Both the position numbers and the translations under genes were made by a program. The notes below the pieces were generated by a model, which worked only from the letters and a program-made list of their open reading frames with translations, searched no databases and had not been told where the DNA came from. A DNA stretch of 6,807 nucleotides from Bacteroidales bacterium (GTDB lineage: Bacteria; Bacteroidota; Bacteroidia; Bacteroidales; UBA932). The stretch is from contig JAFYZE010000050.1 in the NCBI GenBank assembly GCA_017548805.1, forward strand, positions 1 through 6,807. The letters run 5' to 3'. Numbering within the stretch: position 1 is the first letter of the stretch; each line of letters opens with the position of its first letter. Of the stretch, positions 6,067 through 6,807 are shown in pieces.

Positions 6067-6807
6067 TCACTGGAGGCAGCTCCGGGATGGGGCTTGAATT
6101 CGCCCGAGGGCTTGCAGCCCGCGGGTATGACCTGCTGCTTGTCAGCAATCGCGAGGACCAGCTGGAGTCAGCCTCGGCGGCTCTATCTGCCGAGTTCCCC
6201 GTACAGGTAAGGACTCTGTTCCAGGACCTTGCGCAGCCGAAGGCGGCCGACGAGCTCTTCTCGCGCTGCACTTCGGAAGGGATGCTTCCGGACGTCCTCG
6301 TCAATGATGCCGGGATGTTCTTCTTCAAGGAATTGAATGCCGGTGACCTGGACCGGGTGCAGGCCATGCTTGACCTCCATGTCAATACCGTCACCAGGAT
6401 GTGCCTTCTCTTCGGCAACGCCATGAAGGAGCGTGGGAGCGGGTACATCCTCAATGTCTCTTCAATGGTGGCAAAGCTGCCTGTACCGGGCATTACGGTC
6501 TATTCTGCATCCAAGGCGTACCTGCGCAGTTTCGGACGCTCCCTCTCCTATGAATTGAAGCCTTACGGCGTGAATATGACGACCGTCTGCCCGGCGGCCA
6601 TTGCAACGCCGTTGTATAAACTGGATTCTAAATGGATGAAGGCAGGGCTCCGTGTCGGTCTCATCCGCACTCCGCGCTGGCTCGCCAGGCGCAGCCTCAG
6701 GGCCATGTTCCGCGGACGGCGGGTGATCAGCCCCGCATTCATGAATGTATGGCTCCCGGCTCTCATTGCAGCGCTTCCGGGACCTTTGATGGCTTGGTTA
6801 TGGGAAA
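6054..6807 (+). CDS. Short-chain dehydrogenase/reductase, candidate hydroxysteroid dehydrogenase, C-terminus cut by window edge
   Basis: From ATG 6054, 251 codons are open to the right edge, so only the last residues and stop are probably missing. Classical SDR features: the nucleotide-binding TGGSSGMG (6-13), NDAG (84-87, a variant of NNAG), Asn111, Ser137 (NVSS), and Tyr150/Lys154 (YSASK) completing the Asn-Ser-Tyr-Lys site. Asn32-Arg33 after the second strand (VSNRED) suggests NADPH rather than NADH. CPAAIATP (179-186) is the usual loop after the sixth strand. The tail (about 229-250) is hydrophobic, as in membrane-associated COG0300 / 17-beta-HSD12-like proteins. The inferred role is reversible oxidation or reduction of the 3-hydroxyl (3-beta-HSDH) on the steroid handled by the two upstream reductases. 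That comes from context: SDR sequence alone does not fix position or stereochemistry, and a 17-beta-type or lipid reductase remains possible. The start is set by a GGAG motif and by the 13-base overlap with the OYE gene. Confidence 0.88.
   Translation, partial: MVALITGGSSGMGLEFARGLAARGYDLLLVSNREDQLESASAALSAEFPVQVRTLFQDLAQPKAADELFSRCTSEGMLPDVLVNDAGMFFFKELNAGDLDRVQAMLDLHVNTVTRMCLLFGNAMKERGSGYILNVSSMVAKLPVPGITVYSASKAYLRSFGRSLSYELKPYGVNMTTVCPAAIATPLYKLDSKWMKAGLRVGLIRTPRWLARRSLRAMFRGRRVISPAFMNVWLPALIAALPGPLMAWLWE

Noticed and set aside
1..6807. Mobile element, CRISPR array, tRNA or other RNA gene
   Set aside because: No transposase or integrase, terminal repeats, spaced direct repeats or tRNA-like sequence seen by eye; nearly every base is accounted for by six protein genes.

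Overview
The window looks like part of the chromosome of a GC-rich gut or rumen member of the Bacteroidales. The evidence is Bacteroidetes-type promoter boxes (TAnnTTTG with an upstream TTTG), weak or absent Shine-Dalgarno signals at most starts, a lipoprotein glycosidase with an LLSC lipobox, a GH120 enzyme, and a steroid-reductase gene set of a kind described in gut Bacteroidetes. The genus cannot be told from this sequence. There are no RNA genes, insertion sequences, CRISPR arrays or other mobile-element signs, and no gene-free stretch longer than about 110 bases.

Layout. Bases 1-788 (minus strand) hold the N-terminal two thirds or so of a lipoprotein glycoside hydrolase of clan GH-A (GH5-like), cut by the left edge. 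A 109-base divergent intergenic region (789-897) follows, with candidate promoters in both directions. From there to the right edge everything is on the plus strand and tightly packed: a GH120 beta-xylosidase (898-2934), a secreted alpha/beta hydrolase (2960-4039), an integral-membrane steroid 5-alpha-reductase family protein (4046-4816), an Old Yellow Enzyme family flavin reductase (4816-6066), and a short-chain dehydrogenase (6054 to the right edge, incomplete). Junctions are +25, +6, -1 and -13 bases, so the five genes probably form one operon. A possible second promoter overlaps the GH120 stop codon, so the last four genes may also be transcribed separately.

How the genes may work together. 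The last three genes form a recognisable biochemical unit for ring-A chemistry of 3-ketosteroids or bile acids. The OYE could interconvert a 3-oxo-5-beta compound and its 3-oxo-delta4 form. The 5-alpha-reductase could reduce the delta4 form to the flat 5-alpha (allo) product. The SDR could reduce or oxidise the 3-oxo group. This gene set matches, as recalled, the 5BR / 5AR / 3-beta-HSDH set reported in gut Bacteroidetes that make isoallolithocholic acid. The first two genes of the operon are a predicted cytoplasmic xylosidase and a predicted exported esterase-like hydrolase. Their linkage to steroid reductases is unusual and raises the untested idea that the substrate is a glycosylated or acylated sterol or triterpenoid. 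The simpler alternative is that polysaccharide and steroid genes merely lie side by side.

The most unusual molecular details are a non-canonical cysteine quartet (C-x5-C-x10-C-x2-C) and a hydrophobic insertion in a short OYE lacking the usual FAD/NAD domain, an Ala/Lys-rich insertion in the alpha/beta hydrolase, and an in-frame TAG-GGC-GGC-GTG junction between that hydrolase and the 5-alpha-reductase.
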